A stretch of DNA of 64,000 nucleotides from Stenopsyche tienmushanensis (GCA_008973525.1 WACJ01000046.1:1302001-1366000); one strand, 5' to 3'. Shown: positions 50,590 through 61,945, numbered from the stretch's first letter. Translations and numbers: made by a program. Notes: generated by a model not told the origin, from the sequence alone.

Positions 50590-51200
50590 GGATACACACA
50601 TGATAATGGCGGAACTCAAGTAGAGCTTTGAATACACCACTATCGAAGTAAATGTTTCCATAGTTGCCCCATAAATCAAGCGCTTTCTTTGTCTCTTTTT
50701 TATTTGCATCCCATGTAAAATCATATCGGGACTTCTTTTGTAACTAAAACATTAGATTGTATACCGTACAACCCTTTTTTATGATGATGTTTCCATTACG
50801 AAGATGAGGTTCGGTGTCTGATATGGTATGATGCGCCGTATTGTTCATGTATATTTTATGGCTTCCTTTGAATAAAGGTTTACGCGATGCCCATAACAAG
50901 AGTGATATCGTAAATTTATATTCACAGCTGAAATAACTGCAGACTAGTCGGAAAAATATTTTATGAGCATGTGAGCATATGATTGCTGCTTTTTATTATA
51001 ATTGGAGATACATAAATCGCTATAAAAATACGCCCATAAAGAACATATAAAATTTTCATCACATAATGTGAAAACATTAATGCTTGAGAATTGATATGAC
51101 TATTAAAAATACATATTTCTGGTTGAAAAACACATCCAACAGCCATGTTTGCTGCTATTAGAGCGGTACGTGTAAGAGGCCTTCCAGCTTTCACGGTGAC
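50590..51200 (-). pseudogene. Doubtful transposase relic
   Basis: Two minus-strand fragments are suggestive. KAGRPLTRTALIAAN (51194-51150) resembles the SGRPRT-type linker after the helix-turn-helix of mariner and Tc1-like proteins. YFDSGVFKALLEFRHYHVCI (about 50654-50595) resembles the C-terminal FYxxGI-KAL-R-KCI ending of mariner proteins. Between them nothing can be aligned and no inverted ends were found. Chance cannot be excluded. Confidence 0.25.
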
Positions 51201-52124
51201 ATGAACAGACTACTCGGAACCCATACATAATTCAATCTTCTGCAATCCATCTTTTCCTAGAATTTAAATAAAATTGAATTTTAAAAAAAGCTTTGTTCCT
51301 TCACCAAACCATTAAACTTTTTAATAAAAATGTAGCATTGTTCCGAAATTCAATTTTGTTATACATTGAAATACCACTCGAAAGTTCGCCATGCCCTTCC
51401 TACAAATATACTTTCAACCATAATAAGGTCAAGTAGCCACAAACTTATATATAATAAATGAAATAACAATTTCAAACCGCTTTGCAAGCTGCCAAACCTT
51501 CGTCCAAAGTGACGTTATCGTGTCAATCGATTTGATTGTGTCTTTTAAACTCTGCGTACTTTTCAGGTCAATTCAGTATATACCTTCGATTTGATCATAT
51601 AATTTGTAAGACGAAAATATTTTACTCCAACTTCAAAAACACTTCCTAAGTACAAAGTATTAAATTTGATATCGTTGTTGTTCAAACAAAACTCGATAAC
51701 AAATTAGCAATTCAGATATATTCGTCTTAAGGATGTTTATTCTTTAAAAGTTTGTTGTTGAGATATTACTTAAAGGTTTGTTTCGAATAACGTTTTTGTT
51801 TCGTCAACTTTCATTTTAAATCCAAATATTCAGCATATGATTTTTTCTGCATTATTTAATACAAAACCCGATGCATTTTAAATCTATTTAAAAAATACAG
51901 AATAAACATATTAATTTCTGGGATGCTAATGAAAGTCACAAAAGTTTTCTAGAGCAGAATATCTTATATAGTTTACATTCAATGCTTCTTTTATTTAATA
52001 GGCTCAAATTCGCTGGATTCACCAAAAAAAAGATTTTAATAGTTACCAGACTCTTTATAAAGCTACTTTTTAGAAAACTGATGAGAAGAAAAATATATAA
52101 TCAAACATCAATTTAGAACTCTCA
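51201..52124. other. AT-rich DNA, no feature seen
   Basis: No gene or RNA recognised. Confidence 0.5.
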
Positions 52125-52490
52125 ATGTCTAGAACTCTCTATCTCTCTTGGCTCTCACATGCAAAAAGTATTTCCCAACCCCACTACAACCAGGAAAAAC
52201 TAGTTACCTATAAAAACAACATCCGCGAAAGCAGAACTCAAAGCTCAAAGCAATTTGCAAAAGACTACACAAGTATACCACAATTTAAAACCTTAATCAA
52301 TGGATGGACACAAACCCCCCGGATTGCTATCACTCTCTTTCTCGTACAAATTTCACTCCACACGATAGTACACAATATAATAAACCTTACTGGTTCAGAA
52401 CCAGGAAGATTAAGAATCATAACAAGGACAAGAGGAACGACAAAAGGACATGGATTGTTTGTGGCTGCACTATGATGATGATGATGATAA
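52125..52490 (+). mobile_element. Non-LTR retrotransposon 3' end (copy 3, short form)
   Basis: A plus frame of 116 codons (52125-52475) is open to the end and includes NLTGSEPGRLRIITRTRGTT, equivalent to NLIGSEPRIFRNRTRTRRTS in copies 1 and 2. It ends FVAAL and a stop inside CTATGA, directly followed by the same terminal block GTGGCTGCACTATGATGATG. The roughly 550 bases that separate these two landmarks in copies 1 and 2 are absent. The frame could be a retrotransposon C-terminus, but no reverse transcriptase or endonuclease motif is present in this truncated piece. Confidence 0.5.
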
Positions 52491-52807
52491 CGATGTCTCT
52501 TATACAAGCTCAACTTTCCAGCAATAGAAAATATATCAACTGCAACCTTCAACAAAGACATTATTCTACTTACATCATACAAGCATCGATCCAAAAGTAT
52601 AGTCTTATAGGGAAAGCAAAGTTAATTTGTATATTTATCTACCTATCTTCCATTCAACAAATCAATGAAGTTAAACATCATGTTAGGGACAAATGCTCAA
52701 CACAATTAACGCATCTAATTTTAAAAAATCTAGCAACGAATTAGTTAACATCTCCATTGATATCTCTCTCCTTTTTGTGCTTAATTTTTAATATATTGAG
52801 CCCAGAA

Positions 52808-53222
52808 ATGAATATAGAAAAAATTGCAAATTTGTATAATGATGATAGTGGCAGAGAATATTTTGAAAACTATTCTCAAAGTGATTTTGAATCTACTGCT
52901 GAGACTAATATTGACATTTTACAACATCCTAAGAAAAGAAAGGTTATACCTATAAAATCTTTAAGTGAAGAAGAAAGTGATGTAGAAATAAAAAAAATAT
53001 GAAAGCCCAGACAATTATTGGATTAAAATCGAGGGTGATAATGATAATATTCTCCCAGGTAGGATTCCTTTTACAAATACCAATCGCCAATATTTTTGAA
53101 AACTTCTGTATTCTATAAATGATTTCAAAAAAATTATGATTGGCGAACTCATAAATGAAATAATAACTCAAAAAAGCTCAAACAAAATCACGTATATAAA
53201 GCTAGCAACCGAAAAGGGTTAA
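52808..53222 (+). pseudogene. piggyBac-like N-terminal relic with a TTAA end
   Basis: From the Met at 52808 the frame reads MNIEKIANLYNDDSGREYFE and an acidic Ser/Glu-rich stretch, then KKRKVIP and SEEESDVEIKK. After a one-base shift it continues WIKIEGDNDNILPGRIPFTN and, past a stop, INDFKKIMIGELINEIIT. An acidic N-terminus followed by a Trp, an IPFT motif and an F-K-L-x-x-E-L-I-x-x-I helix is the usual start of piggyBac transposases. Just beyond lies GCAACCGAAAAGGGTTAA, that is CCCTTTTCGGTTGC inward from a TTAA (53219-53222), a plausible piggyBac terminus. The catalytic core is missing, so this is an internally deleted copy. The left end was not found. Assignment is tentative. Confidence 0.45.
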
Positions 53223-53229
53223 ATATTAA

Positions 53230-53640
53230 TATATATGTATTTTTTTCATCTCACATAGAACAAGCTTTCGTTCGAGACGTCTTCGATTTTTGAGCGTTTT
53301 AAATGGGGTGCATAAGTAGGGCTTGGCCTTTGCTGTTATAAACGAAATATTTTGAAACCTTTTTCTTTCAATCTGTTTGTTTTTCTCCCCGTTACTGATT
53401 TTCAGTAAACAGTCGAAGTGAGTGCGTCGAAAGTCGGGAATGAAACGAATTTGGGCCATGGCCGGATTTCACCTGTCACTTTTTCACATCCGTGCTTTGA
53501 ATTCATAGTTTAATGTCAAAACAATGTGTTTGCATGGCTCAGACTTTGTTGCACGAAGAATTGTTGATTTAGCACAAAGAACGAGGGACGCAATACGAAC
53601 ATCCTTATGCAAGATAAATATATGTAACATTCATGTCAAA
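53230..53640. other. GC-richer non-coding island
   Basis: Contains CGTTCGAGACGTCTTCG near 53270, AATGGGGTGCATAAGTAGGG near 53302 and GGGCCATGGCCGGATTTCAC near 53452. A 77-codon minus frame (53226-53459) is basic and has no domain. Candidate conserved element. Confidence 0.25.
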
Positions 53641-54169
53641 ATGTTTCTTTCCTGCTACTCGCTGCTTATTTTATGATTTTCATACATTTTCTATAGGGTT
53701 TATTTGAATTTTTTTACCTTGTACTAAAATACTATCTGTTATCGGACATAGGCCATCTCAATCCCATTTTCCCCCTATACAATAGCTTATCATTCAAAAA
53801 TTTAGATAGGAGATGATCCATGGAAATCTGTATCGAGGCAATCGATCAAGAATAACAATGCATCCGATCTCTCAAAATATTAGATATGATTACCAAGAAC
53901 TTGCTCAAATATCTATATTAGGCGAATTAAGTGGATGTTTTTTTTATTTTATTAAAATTAAATATGACTATCACATTAAACGAAAACATAGTTTTGAATA
54001 GAAAGCACTTTTTCTGGTAGATATTATGTTATAACAATAATATCATTTTGCATAACAAGATGATTGATATCTTAGCTTAATATTACATAAAAAATTACCA
54101 AAATTTTTATCCCGACTAATTTGATCCAATCCTTGCCATATAAATGAGAATGATGTTACTTGTGGGTCA
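53641..54169. other. AT-rich DNA, no feature seen
   Basis: No gene or RNA recognised. Confidence 0.5.
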
Positions 54170-54770
54170 CCTGATCCTTAAAGATGAATAGTGACTACCA
54201 AAACGTGACTATGGAATGTACGCGTACATAAAGCCTTAATGGTCGCCGACATTCAAAGTTTAGACAAATTATATCCCTCAAATGTGCGATAAAATCATAC
54301 TTCAAGACTTTATGAAGCCATGACTCGTGATATAAATAGAGCCTTAGAAGGCTTCCGCTTTTACGACCATTGATGTGGAATAAATTTTAGAGTTGACTGT
54401 GTATATTGTTGGCTGTGGATCGGTTCGAAAGACCCAGTCGTGGATATTTTCCATTCTCTCACACAGTTGGCTATTATTCCAGGTGCGTTTGAGAATAATC
54501 AAAGTTTAGGTGTGGAAGTTGGGTAGCCCGGAAGCTGGCTCGGAAAACATATTAGTTATTTCTGCGCTGTAATGCGACAGCTACGAAATTATAAGTAACG
54601 ACCCGCGGTGTTTCGCCAAGAAGAAAACGGCGCAAGCGAAACGACATAACATATTTAACACTGGGACGTGTTTTGCACTTAATGAAATTTAATTAATTAA
54701 TTAATTTAATTATCACCGCCCACGCACGCCACCGAACAGCCGAAAAGTACGTTTGAATTTACAAAAAAGA
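54170..54770. promoter_or_regulatory. Candidate regulatory island with a TAATTA cluster
   Basis: A 600-base GC-richer island with no long frame. At 54687-54713 a run of overlapping TTAATTAA units gives many TAATTA homeodomain-type cores, and is immediately followed by TATCACCGCCCACGCACGCC, a C-rich block. Upstream are GTAACGACCCGCGGTG and GGCGCAAGCGAAACG. A tight homeodomain-type cluster next to GC-rich blocks is typical of insect enhancers, but an AATT microsatellite would look the same. Confidence 0.3.
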
Positions 54771-54967
54771 CGTCATCAAAATTAACGCAACAGATCATTT
54801 TTAGCATTCTATTTTGTCTTAAAATTTTAACCAAATTCAATAATATTCAAGTATTAACTATGATTAAAATACAACTCAAAAACCAATACATAAAGATCCT
54901 AAATTACAATAAGATATATTTAAATATCGCCAACACTTATGTGAAACTCTTAGATAATGGAGGTGTA
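54771..54967. other. AT-rich spacer
   Basis: No feature seen before the mariner target site at 54966-54967. Confidence 0.5.
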
Positions 54968-55950
54968 TCCCGAAAGTAAATGTACTGTGACAATAACGTC
55001 GACCGGAAGGTATAGCACCTATCCGTTTTTTTTCCTTGAATCAAAACGGTTTACGGCGAAGGTTTTCACAGAATGAATGTGTTTAAGTGGTGCAGGGAGC
55101 TTAATAGAGGCAGAACAAATGTTTATGATGAACAGATGAGTGGAAGACCTTCCATTTTGACTGATGAGTTTGAGTAAGAAATAGAAGAAACTGTTCGTGT
55201 AGACCACCGATTGACAGTGGATGCGATGCTTCCACAACTTTCCAGAACTCTCTTACACAAGACTCTCACAGAAACGCTGGGATACCGATTCCAAAACAGC
55301 TGACAGCAGTACAATAAAATCGGGTCAATAGCGTCCGCGAGTTTCTCAAGCGACTTGAATTGAAGGGCTGAGAATGTTCTGAGCTCTATTGTGACTGCAG
55401 ATAAAACGTGGATAGCTCACTACACGCCTGAATCAAAAAGACAGTCATCTTAGTGGCGTCACATCAATTCCCCATGTGCCAAAAAAATTCAAAACCACAA
55501 TTTCTGGCAAAAAATCAGGTCTTCAGTGTTTTGGAGTCGAAAAGGCATCATTTTGGTCGAATTATAACCATAAATGCCCGTCATCCCACAGCCTTAATCA
55601 CCAAGGCACTCTTACACTTATTTTGTTGAGATGTTTTGAACCATCCCCCGTATTCGAATGACTTGACACCTTTAAATTATCATATTTTCATCTCCCTGAA
55701 AGAACAAATGGGTGGAATTAAATTTTCAACCAACGAGCAGGTGCAGAAAGAGGTTCTGAAGTGGGGAAAAGAACTGGCGGGAGAGTTCTTCGAGAAGAGC
55801 ATAAAGAAGCCTGTGCCACGACTCACCAAATACACTGAACGGAATGACGATTATGTTGAAAAACATTTAACATATGTATCAACAATACCCTGTATTTGTT
55901 TTTCAAATACACTTTTTCTAAAAAATAAATAGTACACTTACTTTCGGGAC
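54968..55950 (+). mobile_element. Mariner-type transposon of a different lineage
   Basis: The left end reads TATCCCGAAAGTAAATGTAC (from the TA at 54966) and the right end is the inverted CCCGAAAGTAAGTGTAC (about 55934-55950). The left flank keeps the TA; the right one is decayed. Length of about 983 bp is short for a mariner, so internal deletions have occurred. The ends do not resemble those of the elements at 23304 and 28873. Confidence 0.8.
55072..55875 (+). pseudogene. Mariner-like transposase pseudogene
   Basis: The order of fragments is NVFKWCRELNRGRTNVYDEQ, MSGRPSILTDEFE, a stop, EIEETVRVDHRLTVDAML, then HYTPESKRQSS (the usual HHTPESKQQS), a WRHINSP piece, SVFWSRKGIILVE (VFWD expected, so the catalytic Asp is Ser), HPPYSNDLTPLNYHIF (PSDYHLF expected, so the third Asp is Asn), GGIKFSTNEQVQKEVLKW, and a C-terminal KKPVPRLTKYTERNDDYVEK close to the normal ending. 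The HDNARPH segment is lost. Stops and frameshifts are numerous. These motifs suit mariner families outside the DD34D mauritiana and cecropia types; the exact subfamily is not fixed. Confidence 0.8.
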
Positions 55951-58900
55951 ATGTCTGTTTCGGGACAAAAAAGTTGGAAGTGTTTATACTAAGAAAGGAA
56001 GAGTTGTATGTAGTAGCTCTTATATTTGTATAGGGATTTGATTACAGCAGTGCCCTGTAATCAAACAGTGCGATAAGATTATGTTTTTAATTATTAATCA
56101 AAAAAATGATCTAATTATGTTAATGAAAACCTTGCCGCGTCCCCAATCCATCGCTAATGTTTCCGTGGGAGGGCTATTTCAGTTAATTAGATAATGATTT
56201 GTAATATTAATCTAACGCGTATTCGATTATATTTTTGCAATTTCGGCTATATAATATATCAGCAGATTAAGGCTGATTTTTACTAAAAATGTTTTTTCTC
56301 ATGGGTTATAATGCTAATTTTTAAATACTTAATTGATGAAAATCAAATACATCTTAATTATTACAAACACAACAATTTTGCTTATATTTTCTTCGTATTG
56401 ACATATTAAATCTGTCACACTATAGCACATTTTGTAACATAATCCAGTGCCGCGTATTTCATCACTATCGTCGGTCTCATTAGTCTGATAATATACAAGA
56501 TGGAGTATCTTATTCGATTCTAATAATATAACACATCTTATTTGGTTCTAAATATATCTATCGACAACTAGTTTCCTTTCAACAAGATTTTAATTAATAT
56601 TTCACATACTTCATCATTTAAATAAGTCACCCTTAAGTCAGATCGTTGTCTGTACTCGGAAACAAGTTTTTAATTTAATAACCAAATTAATACAATAGCT
56701 ATATCTCATTAATGATATTATTTTCCATGTATTAACTCTCGTGTATACATTATTTCTTTTTATCAACTATTATATATTCCAATCTATAGTTTGGCTGAAA
56801 TATCTAATAAAATTTACAATACTAATCTATATTAAATACAATCCATTTTTGCACATTATTATTTCTTTATACTATATTTATAAATATAATTTAAACCAAC
56901 AATACAATATGTTACACAAATTATGACCTGAGTAGGTCCTTGGTTTTTACAGGTTGCTTATTGTTTCCAATTTTTGGCAAATTTTCTTTTTGATTAAATA
57001 TGATTTTTTTTTGATAAACTGCTAAATAATACTTATAGCTTCATCCGCGAAAACAATACTTGAAGCTGTTCAGTGTTTCAAGCTTTTTTTATATTCACTA
57101 ATTTTTAAGATATTGCACTGAATCTTATTGGATTTAAACTAAAAATATTTTTCCAGAAATATCCATAATGTTTCTGCACTCGGTACCGGATTTCATTCAA
57201 TTCAGATCTTCACATCGTGAATGACTTTTAAGTAAATTGTTGTCGGTCCATCAATTCTACGTTTCATGGTGCTGCCAATACCATTCGTGGTACTGATTCA
57301 AGCAATGGTAAGGATGTAATTTATAGAAAAATTCAAAATATATGGCGATAATAATTTCGATAGGAGTATTAGTTTTTGTTTATAATTTAAGATGAAGCGC
57401 TTTATATCACTGCTAAAATTAATGTTTTACAGATTCAATGAGCTTGTATTACTTGATTTTACCTTATAAGTTCGTATATTTTTTGTGTATAATTCGTTTG
57501 CTAATTAAAAAGATTCTGTTTGAGATATTGTAATTTCAATACAATGAGATGAGAATTCACTATGGCATATTGAGATGTAGCAAACAATCTGCAATCAAGG
57601 TGTGCATAACATTAGAATCTATGGGCCAAGTACGATATTATCCCGATTTGGGAATAATTCATAGGCGCCGTACATAAATCGTGTTGATAATTACTAATAT
57701 AGATGTGGGCTAATGACACATCACGCAATTAATTAAATACCTTATTGATAGGAGCGCTGTCGTCATTTTGCGACCCCTGTTGTTCCAATTAATTTTACAA
57801 CCTTTTGATTAATTTATTTCCGAACTGTGTCGTTATTAAATTTCCACCCTTAAAATTGTAGTGTTTGAGCCGACTTAGAAACAAAACACTTCGATACACC
57901 ATTAATTATCGTAAACAAGTTAAGCTAGTAAATCAATGTTGGGCTTTTACAATTCACCCCTGTTATGCGACTGTGTTCTATCGAAAGTATACTGAGAAAT
58001 TAATTCGTTTTCATAATTACTTCACAAACAATCTCAATCTACTAATACCCTTATGTAAAACGTAAACACACAAATATATGCTTTCGTTTCTATTTATACA
58101 TGCATGGAGTTGTATTCCGGGTATTATTTGAGGGAGTATTCAGAATGTTTCAGGCGTCAACCATTTTTAGCTCAAATTGTTTTTAAGTGAATTAAACTTA
58201 CTCTTCGGCATAATTTTGCAAAAAATCTCTGTAAAAACACAGTTTTTCATTTAAAAATTCTGACATATACAAAATTAATTTTATGAAACGTTTAAATAAT
58301 GTAAATGCGCATGTTGATACACTATTTTACCTTGCAAAATTTGCATATTAACAATATGTATAACTAAACAAATATGGTAAAAATGGTAATATTTTATGAA
58401 GGTTCAGATTCAAATTAAGATTGTGGAAAAAATAATTCACTGTAGTTAAAAATTTAGGAAGGTGAAATTACTAATACTTTCGATCAATTGTCTCAATCCA
58501 AGCTTATTTTAAGACTCTGAATTGAAATATTAATTACTAAAGCCATCAACCGTTGATGCAAAATGATTTACGTATAATAGTCAAAAAATATATATTTTAC
58601 TTAAAATTGAAAGGTTCTCGAACATTTCCAGTTGCTTTTTTTAAAGAATCGATTTTAAATTAATCATGTTTCTCACTTTTTTACTTAGTGAGCACAAATC
58701 AAAATAAATAAAATAAAACCGTCAACACGAAATATCGGAAAGGCATTAAGTTTTGTAAATATTTTTTAAAAGCACATATGCAAAAAAATATTGAAGAATG
58801 CAAAAATGTGTATTGCATTAGACGTGAAATATGAGAAACATGTTTTTGGTCTTAGGCGGACTGATTGACAGCCCTAGTGCTCTTCATAAGTGCATATTTA

Positions 58901-60839
58901 AATTTCTTGAATATATACCTGAATACAAACCAAAATGATTTATCATATTTTTATAAACCTATCCCAAGACGTCCCTAAATAATAAATTTTAAGAATAAAT
59001 ATATATCAACTCGATTTCAAATTTGAGACTTGCGGCTATAGACGCATATGGCTTTTGTAGACGGGTTCTCAGTGGCATCTATATAGGCGCTTGTGACAGT
59101 CAATCTGTTAATAAAGTCGTGAAGAACTGTCTATGGGTGACTTAATTTGCAGCGATAATTTCACTACTCGCACAAAAATCACACCCTGGAAATCTTCTAT
59201 AAAAATCACCTACAGAAGAGCATATAAAAAAGGAAGGCTTTTCGAATTAAAAGAAAAATGGCTTTTGCTTGGCTTGGAAAAATTTTAAAGCCTCATGGAA
59301 TCAAGTATTTTTTTTAATTGGCATTGTTTCTTGAATATTTGATATATTGAAAAATTAATTTATCGTCGCTATAACAAGCGCTGTCCACAAATACATAAGC
59401 GATAACCACATGACTTAAGTCATTGTATTAATACTGTAATATAAGGCGAAATTGACCCGACGCGAAGACGGATTAATGGCGGCCCTAAGATGAAAGCATC
59501 AGAATCCTGAGAAGCGAAGAAGTCCTGCAGAAGTTCCCGATACTTGAGAGAAGATTAAGATTTTATTCACCTCTTCCGATTTGATGATGATTGAATCACG
59601 GGATTCCATATTGACCAAGAAGTGACCATTGTATAGATTCATTCAAACACCATGCAAATTTTATATGAATCTGGTCAATTACAAATTGCAAATGGCATAT
59701 TTAATATAAAAAATGTGTTCATAAGCTTAAATTTAATTGCAATCTAAATTACTTTAAATTTAAAATATTGTAAAAATTAGAAACACTTTACAACAAGCAA
59801 AAAAATATAGTAACTGAAACAGTTGGAAGTTTCATGAAACTTAGCAGACCAAATTCTTTAAGGCGTTGGCGACATTAAGGCCATCATGCAGTGTGGCAGA
59901 GAACCCAATGACATCAACTCAAAAATATTACATTAATTTGGATATCAGTCTTATATAAATTTTAAATTGTTGGAGTCATAATGTAACAATAAAAAATTAA
60001 TTAATTTACTTAATTGACATTTTGGAAACCTAAAAAAAACCTTTAGACTAATAAGCCATTAACATTATGCTGACATTGTGACAATATCAATAAAAAAAAA
60101 TATATTAACGTTAATAATGGAAAATGTCTTTAAAAAATTTTGGAAAATAAACTTTAACGGCCTTCAACTCACATATTTTTTTAAATTTATTAAAAAATCA
60201 TTTTTAATAATAAATCTTCATTTTTTGACATTTTGGTGCTTAAAATAAACGTGGAAAAAAGTAAATAAACATGAGACTGTAAACAATCAAATACCTTCCT
60301 CGAGTATTTTCAAGATATTTTTTCATGTATCGTGCTCCATCTTCCAATACCGAATATTAAGCACAAATTCTATTTGTTCAATTTTGTTTTCGGATTTCAA
60401 TGACTTTTTGATAAAAAATAAATAATATTCGATATGAAAATAATAGGAAATTGAAACATTTCGATGAATATAGAACACTGCTTTCTGTGTATCAATAAAA
60501 CAGAATTAATAACGTGTTCCATAAAACGTAGATATAAAAGCTTTGAAAAAGCTCAGAGTCTTCTGTTTAAATTGATATAAATGGACATTTTCCTTTTGCA
60601 CCCCATGAACGAAAGCATCAAAAATAATTTAGTGCGTTTGATGGCATAAAAACAATCGGTATATTTTTATCTCTTGTAAAAAGTTGATAAAAGGGAATTG
60701 GGTTTGCTTCAAAGCCTTCATCAGGAGCACAAAGAAATTTGATTTTTCACGTGGGTATATCGTTACCATCACATATCGATTACGTCGGTAGGAAATATTC
60801 ATTTTCTGCGCCCGAAATGAAGATGGGGAATTTCCCTAT
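55951..60839. other. AT-rich DNA, almost featureless
   Basis: No gene, RNA or clear transposon. 59440-59570 is a small balanced patch with ATGGCGGCCCTAAG and CGAAGAAGTCCTGCAGAAG. The 37-base repeat at 60098-60134 is listed separately. Short frames of about 60 codons lack domains. Confidence 0.5.
60098..60134 (+). repeat. 37-bp exact direct repeat, unit 1
   Basis: AAATATATTAACGTTAATAA continuing TGGAAAATGTCTTTAAA is repeated without a mismatch at 61574-61610. The unit contains the 14-base palindrome TATTAACGTTAATA. The flanks of the two units differ. Confidence 0.85.
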
Positions 60840-61020
60840 ATATCCAACATATCTGGAGGCTGACTGGGATTATTATTCCCGGCAGTAACCGGAGCTTTTG
60901 TCTTCGGCTTCCTTCTTCCCGGGCTAAGTCAATAAAATCCTTATAAGCCTCCCGTTAATAGCTTGGAAAGCTGTTTGCACCCTCAAAAATGATCGCATTT
61001 CTCCAACCCACGAGCCCTGC
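60840..61020. other. GC-richer non-coding island
   Basis: Contains GGAGGCTGACTGGGATTATT and TCGGCTTCCTTCTTCCCGGG (about 60856-60920). No frame. Composition stands out strongly from the flanks. Confidence 0.3.
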
Positions 61021-61573
61021 ATGCTTTTTTCGAATATTTACATAAAATAAATAATAATTTGTTGTCCATTGAACCGTGCTTACAATTTCCGGTGGCATTG
61101 TAACATAAAAGAAATTGACGTTTAATGCTTTTCGCGATGAAAAATATTTTTTATACTGAAAGCATTACGCCTGAATAAAAAATATACATTATTTCGATTT
61201 CTATGAAATCAAAATATATTTCGTTGTGAAAGAGAAATATTTTTTCATATTCGAACGAGCGCGCAAATATCGAAAGCTTGCGTTCAAGGACATTCGTTCA
61301 TGGTTTCCTGGAATTTGATTTGTATGTGGAAAATCGTTTATTAGACCTAATAAGCCTTTTCGTGTATTTAAAACATGGAAAAAGTTATGTTTTTGGATTT
61401 TAAGAATGGGTTTATTTATACTAATGTACAACAGAAATCAAATTACATGATTCCATCAAATAAATGCATTTTTTTAAAATTCTGAATGCTTAAATTCATC
61501 ACCGAAATTATTAATATACATATCTTAAAAATTCAGCCAAATTCACGGATAAAGTAATCCAAAAATAATACAG
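61021..61573. other. AT-rich DNA, no feature seen
   Basis: A 76-codon minus frame (61201-61431) has no domain. Nothing else recognised. Confidence 0.5.
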
Positions 61574-61610
61574 AAATATATTAACGTTAATAATGGAAAA
61601 TGTCTTTAAA
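61574..61610 (+). repeat. 37-bp exact direct repeat, unit 2
   Basis: The second unit of the repeat at 60098-60134, in the same orientation 1,476 bases downstream. It ends 17 bases before the hAT-like terminus at 61628. Confidence 0.85.
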
Positions 61611-61627
61611 GTGCATATACTTACGAC

Positions 61628-61700
61628 TAGGGATTCCAATCCCGGGATCCCGGTTAATTTAGGTGCTTATGAATCCCGGGATTAGTAAACGTAATCCCGA
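61628..61700. mobile_element. hAT-like terminal fragment (CCCGGGATC type)
   Basis: TAGGGATTCCAATCCCGGGA followed by TCCCGG, then AATCCCGGGATTAG and GTAATCCCGAAA. Repeated CCCGGGAT blocks behind a TAGGG-type terminus are typical of one hAT group. No matching end was found. Confidence 0.4.
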
Positions 61701-61802
61701 AAAATTTATTGAATTTTTTATCTAACAAAAATCGTACACCTCACCAGCATGTTAAAGTCTACTAAATCGAGACATTCTCGCCGAAATCTAGACGCTTGGA
61801 AA

Positions 61803-61855
61803 CAGTGGCGTATCTACAAATTGGCGAGCTTAGGCGACGCTTATAACTGTCTAAT
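61803..61855. mobile_element. hAT-like terminal fragment (CAGTGGCG type)
   Basis: CAGTGGCGTATCTACAAATT then GGCGAGCTTAGGCGACGC is a hAT-style terminus resembling the one at 1407. Only this end is visible, and it starts 175 bases after the other hAT-like terminus. Confidence 0.4.
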
Positions 61856-61910
61856 CTATGTATACATATATACAGTACATATGTACATATATGTTTTTCA
61901 AATTGGTATA

Positions 61911-61945
61911 TTAACCTTTCCCTACCGGTGATGTATTTACTACAC
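61911..61945 (+). mobile_element. Possible piggyBac-type end
   Basis: TATTAACCTTTCCCTACCGG followed by TGATGTATTTACTACACC looks like a TTAA target site and a CCTTTCCCTACCGGTGATG-type piggyBac MITE end. No partner was found. Weak. Confidence 0.2.

Noticed and set aside
52265..52594. A 109-codon minus frame with a His run
   Set aside because: The His run is the ATG repeat read backwards on the other strand; the frame is antisense to the retrotransposon.
52304..52744. A 146-codon plus-strand frame
   Set aside because: It overlaps the retrotransposon tail in another frame, includes a run of Met from the ATG repeat and continues into unrelated DNA, so it is a shadow of the repeat.
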